From Capillidium heterosporum (Eukaryota > Entomophthoromycota > Entomophthoromycetes > Entomophthorales > Capillidiaceae), in contig WBMQ01000003.1 of the NCBI GenBank assembly GCA_016630905.1, positions 2,604,001 to 2,668,000 of the forward strand: a DNA stretch of 64,000 bases. The letters are read 5' to 3'. Of the stretch, positions 60,793-64,000 are shown piece by piece. The translations under genes were made by a program, and so were the position numbers. Numbering within the stretch: the first letter of the stretch is position 1; every line of letters starts with the position of its first letter. Below the pieces are notes generated by a model, which saw only the letters and a list, made by a program, of their open reading frames with translations, was not told where the DNA came from and ran no database searches.

Positions 60793-62195
60793 ATTTTCGG
60801 TAGGCCTCACCTTTTGCTCATGCGTATAATTAATCTTCCTACCACATTTTAAGTCAAATCGATAATTTGATATATACAAATAAAAAACTGGATTTTTATT
60901 ATTTAGTTGGTAGACATATTCTTTTCACTTACTAGTTAATATTCAAACTGCCAACCACCTCAATAGGTATATCTTGAAAATTATCCAGAGTATCGAATCA
61001 CCATGCTTAATGTATTTTTGATAGATTGTCATTTCCACCTTCAGAGCTTGCTTTTATTTCGTGAAGGATAGTCTTATCCCTTTGATTTGTTAAATCCTAT
61101 ACCAAGATCATGAATTCTAATAGTTAAGACATATTGTGAAGAGTTACCTCTATTAGAAATAAGCTATTTCAATGTCCTTTTCATTAATATAGTGTTGGAA
61201 TATATACATATCTTTATTTGAAAATATAACTACAACGATCTCACCTAACAATACAATCAGTTGGTAAAGTATACTATGAATGGGGATTATACTTTTGTAT
61301 TACTACTTTTGAAAAAAACGAAATATTTCGTAAAGGATAGTAAAACTGGCTTACTATATTTTTGATAAACGGTATTTTACTATCCGAACTTTATTTTTAG
61401 AACTTTGTGTTTCATAAGAGTAAAAATAAATATATTTTACTATCAGTTGTACTCGTTGGCCTCAATTGAGAAGGATAGTTTGTAACTACAGTGTTGCATT
61501 AAACCTTTACATGTAGGTAGTTCTACTTGAGCTTAGGATTTACTAATGTCTCAAGTCGAATGGCTTCCGAAAAAGTTGGTACATTACGAGTTTAAATCCA
61601 CAAGGGTACTCGGCTTACATCTACAGTTAGTCTACTGCTAATTAAAGCCATTGCAGTAGATATTTCCAACTTACAATTCGGTTTAACCAAACGCACTAGC
61701 CTAAAACGAACATATTTGAACCCATCGCTCCAAAGTCCTATAGCCAAGGGAATATAAAGCTCCCAAAATTTTCCTTTTCTAACGACTTTGAAAATTTCCG
61801 AAATGAAAGTGCAATTCCCACCCCATAAAATTTCATAGAAGCCATGACAGTAAAAGGAAATTTTCAAAACCATTGGATCTTTTGGAAAAGTGGTTAACAG
61901 AAAGGTAGTTACAAATTATTGAAACGTAACAAAAGGTATTTAAAATTTTCTAACATGTACAGGTTTATAAATACTGGTTCTTTGCTCTCAATCACCGCCA
62001 CATTTTCTTACTCTTTCATAAGCCATCATCATTTCAGTCTTCTCGAAATCGTTATCTCATAGATTCCTTTTGTTATCCCAATTGTAAATTCGCATAGATA
62101 TAGACCAGCTATTTAAATAGACCTCTTGTATAAAATTAACTTTCAGCAAAAGTAACCTTAATTTTTAATACATCGACTACGACACTAATCCCATA
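60793..62195. other. Intergenic region
   Basis: AT-rich spacer before the Ste12-like gene. A 93-codon minus-strand frame (61873-61592) has protein-like composition but no recognised motif, so it is not called. The last few hundred bases presumably hold the Ste12-like promoter and leader. Confidence 0.45.
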
Positions 62196-62264
62196 ATGAA
62201 CACATTGAACATCTTTTCCAACATGAACCAAGAGATCCCCGAAACTTCAACTTCTTCCCCATGA
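62196..62264 (+). promoter_or_regulatory. Upstream reading frame overlapping the Ste12-like start (ATGA)
   Basis: A 22-codon frame (MNTLNIFSNMNQEIPETSTS...) whose TGA stop (62262-62264) overlaps the ATG (62261-62263) of the main frame. It could be a regulatory upstream frame using termination-reinitiation. Its composition also fits a protein N-terminus, so a single missing base in the CCCC run just before could have split one N-terminus into two frames. Confidence 0.45.
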
Positions 62265-63803
62265 CTCAGGAGGAGGAGTTCTACAACTACATTCAACCCA
62301 ATGTGCAGGAGGCCTTGAACGAGACAAACGAGATGTCTTTCAAGGAGGATTTAAACCAACCATCCGATGCCACGATGCTTAGAGTCCAGGAACTCAAGGA
62401 TTTTTTGGCCAACGCCCCCATGAAATGGGATCCTGAGCAGCCCATCCAGAGGTTCCACTTGCCTAACGGAGAGTATCTATCTTGCGTACTGTGGAACAAC
62501 TTGTTCTTCATGACCGGGACTGATATAGTTAGGAGTATGGTCTTCAGATTTGAATGCTACGGCCGACCGGTGCGTAACTTCAAAAAGTTCGAGGAAGGGA
62601 TCTTTTCCGACCTACGCAACTTGAAGCCAGGTATCGACGCCATCTTGGAGGAACCCAGATCGGAGTTCTTGGAGATGCTTTACCGATCCAACTGCATCCG
62701 GACCCAGAAGAAACAAAAAGTTTTCTTTTGGTACTCTGTGCCTCACGACAGGCTATTCATCGATGCCTTGGAACGAGATCTAAAAAGGGAGTTGGCTGGC
62801 ACCGAGCCAACTACCGTCTACATCTATCCCAACGAAATGGAAGAGACCGAAACGAGTGAGAATTTCGAGAGTGGGAGTGACTCGGATAGCAATGAGGACA
62901 AACCTAAGCGTCACCCACTGGCCCATTCAGGTATCCCCAAGAAAGTGGATTCGTTCCTGATTAGCGACATCGCCTCCCTAACGCCAGGGAACAACAGTGC
63001 CATGCAGCAGCAAAAGAAGTTGCTTGAGCAAAGTGGCATGAACTTCGCCATGAACCAGGCCTACACCAACTACCAGTTCGATAACTTCAATCCACTAACA
63101 CCCACAATCTTCACTCCACCAGCCAACTACCTCTACCAATTCGACCAAGGGTTCGTGCCAACTTTCATGAACACACCCAACCTAGGGTACTCCCCCAACC
63201 AGTTGAACAGCTTCTTCCAATCCCCACCATTGTCAGACGATTTGGGATCGTTCAACGAGATGGTATCCCCTCACCTAGACTTTACCCAATTCAATCCCTA
63301 CAAGTCCAACCCCTTCGATACTAACCAGTTTATCAACTTCAATCCCATGGAGTTTAATAGCAACCGCATCATGCGCCACAACATGATGATGGGTCCTAAT
63401 CCCTACCCCATGCCACCTAAGCTGATGAAACTCAACACTTATGAAAACAAGGACAAGGGTGGCAGTGAGCGCCCCCACGTCTGCCAGGTCGAGTACTGTG
63501 GCAGAGCCTTCAAGCGATCCTGACCAACTGAGGAGGCACCACAAGACCCACGAACATCCGTATCCCTGCCCCCACAACAAATGTCCTAGAACGTTCAACA
63601 GGCAGGACCAACTCACTCAGCACCTAGCTCTGCACCACCCCGACGCCTCGCGGGACAAGGTTAACACCAATACTACCAACCTAAATACTAGCACCGAAAT
63701 CAACGATAACGACCTTCAGCTTCAGGACATTACCTTCAATTTCAACATGGACAATAGTCAGGACCTCGGCTTCGACTACTTCAAACAGGAGTTGGAAGTG
63801 TAA
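62261..63803 (+). CDS. STE12: Ste12-like transcription factor with C-terminal C2H2 zinc fingers (one +1 frame break)
   Basis: Terminal regulator of mating, filamentation and invasion MAPK signalling in fungi. About 513 residues. The STE homeodomain-like region lies at residues ~40-190: FHLPNGEYLSCVLWNNLFFM, TGTDIVRSMVFRFECYGRPV, FEEGIFSDLRNLKPG, IRTQKKQKVFFWYSVPHDRL, ALERDLKREL. A P/N/F-rich middle follows, then two C2H2 fingers (HVCQVEYCGRAFKRS|DQLRRHHKTH; YPCPHNKCPRTFNRQDQLTQ then HLALHH), the SteA/Cryptococcus-type arrangement absent from S. cerevisiae Ste12. The first finger is interrupted at TCC TGA C (63521-63523); skipping one base completes the Cx4Cx12Hx3H finger and opens the frame to 63803. 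Read directly, the protein would lose both fingers. No introns. Confidence 0.93.
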
Positions 63804-64000
63804 GTTGGGGACCAACATATTTATCACCTACCGTTGTACAGAACTTTTCATCAAAAGAGTTGGAAAGATACCATCCATTGTAGATGGATAGTACTTTTTG
63901 ACTCGGATCAATAAAAAGACTTAGAAATTAGAAACTAAAATTTTGCTTATGTTTAATATATACATGCTTTGCAATTTGATTATATACCTTTATTATTAAT
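63804..64000. other. 3' flank of the Ste12-like gene
   Basis: Non-coding 3' sequence to the window edge; an AATAAA-like word (AATAAAAAG near 63910) may serve in polyadenylation. Confidence 0.4.

Overview
This window is nuclear DNA from a fungus. About 25 protein genes lie on both strands, broken by many short introns (mostly 36-60 bp, GTA-type donors, CTRAC-like branch sites) and separated by AT-rich spacers. Fungal hallmarks are a Ste12-type factor with C-terminal C2H2 fingers, the osmosensor Sho1, an NST1-like protein, a Las17/WASP protein and a fungal-type metacaspase. Three rhodopsin-like (class A) receptor genes and the low-GC spacers suggest an early-diverging lineage, possibly Zoopagomycota/Entomophthoromycotina such as Conidiobolus. 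That placement is inference; no rRNA or other marker fixes it.

Layout. 0-5.7 kb: RNA polymerase III second-largest subunit and an unrecognised serine-rich protein. 7.4-10 kb: cytosolic methionyl-tRNA synthetase. 10-12 kb: gene-free, extremely AT-rich block. 12-17 kb: F-box protein, a probable decayed gene, and a secreted tyrosinase. 18-20 kb: divergent splicing genes ISY1 and SmD2. 20.8-25.2 kb: large NST1-like protein. 25.8-27.8 kb: divergent LYR-motif assembly factor (MZM1/LYRM7-like) and the microtubule plus-end protein EB1. 28.8-30.5 kb: metacaspase. 31-35.2 kb: divergent TFIIIC subunit and WASP. 35.9-37.2 kb: RACK1 with an intronic U24 snoRNA. 38-41.5 kb: Sec7-PH Arf exchange factor. 42.8-47.7 kb: small secreted protein, SHO1, and WDR82/Swd2. 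48.8-52.3 kb: tandem pair of class A receptors. 53-57.3 kb: APS kinase, alpha/beta hydrolase, and NOP53. 59.8-60.8 kb: third receptor. 62.2-63.8 kb: Ste12-like factor.

Functional themes. RNA metabolism and translation dominate (Pol III core, TFIIIC, MetRS, ISY1, SmD2, NOP53, RACK1 and its snoRNA, Swd2). Actin, microtubule and membrane traffic follow (WASP, EB1, Sec7-PH). Signalling is represented by receptors, Sho1, RACK1 and Ste12, which in known fungi act in linked G-protein/MAPK routes; their proximity here need not be functional.

Most unusual feature. Five conserved genes (POLR3B, MetRS, tyrosinase, metacaspase, Ste12) are each continuous only if one nucleotide is skipped, nine times in all and always in the +1 direction. 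Five of the nine interruptions fall exactly on a stop codon. Other long genes here are intact. One-base insertion errors in the assembly are the simplest explanation, but stop-associated +1 frameshifting should be tested.
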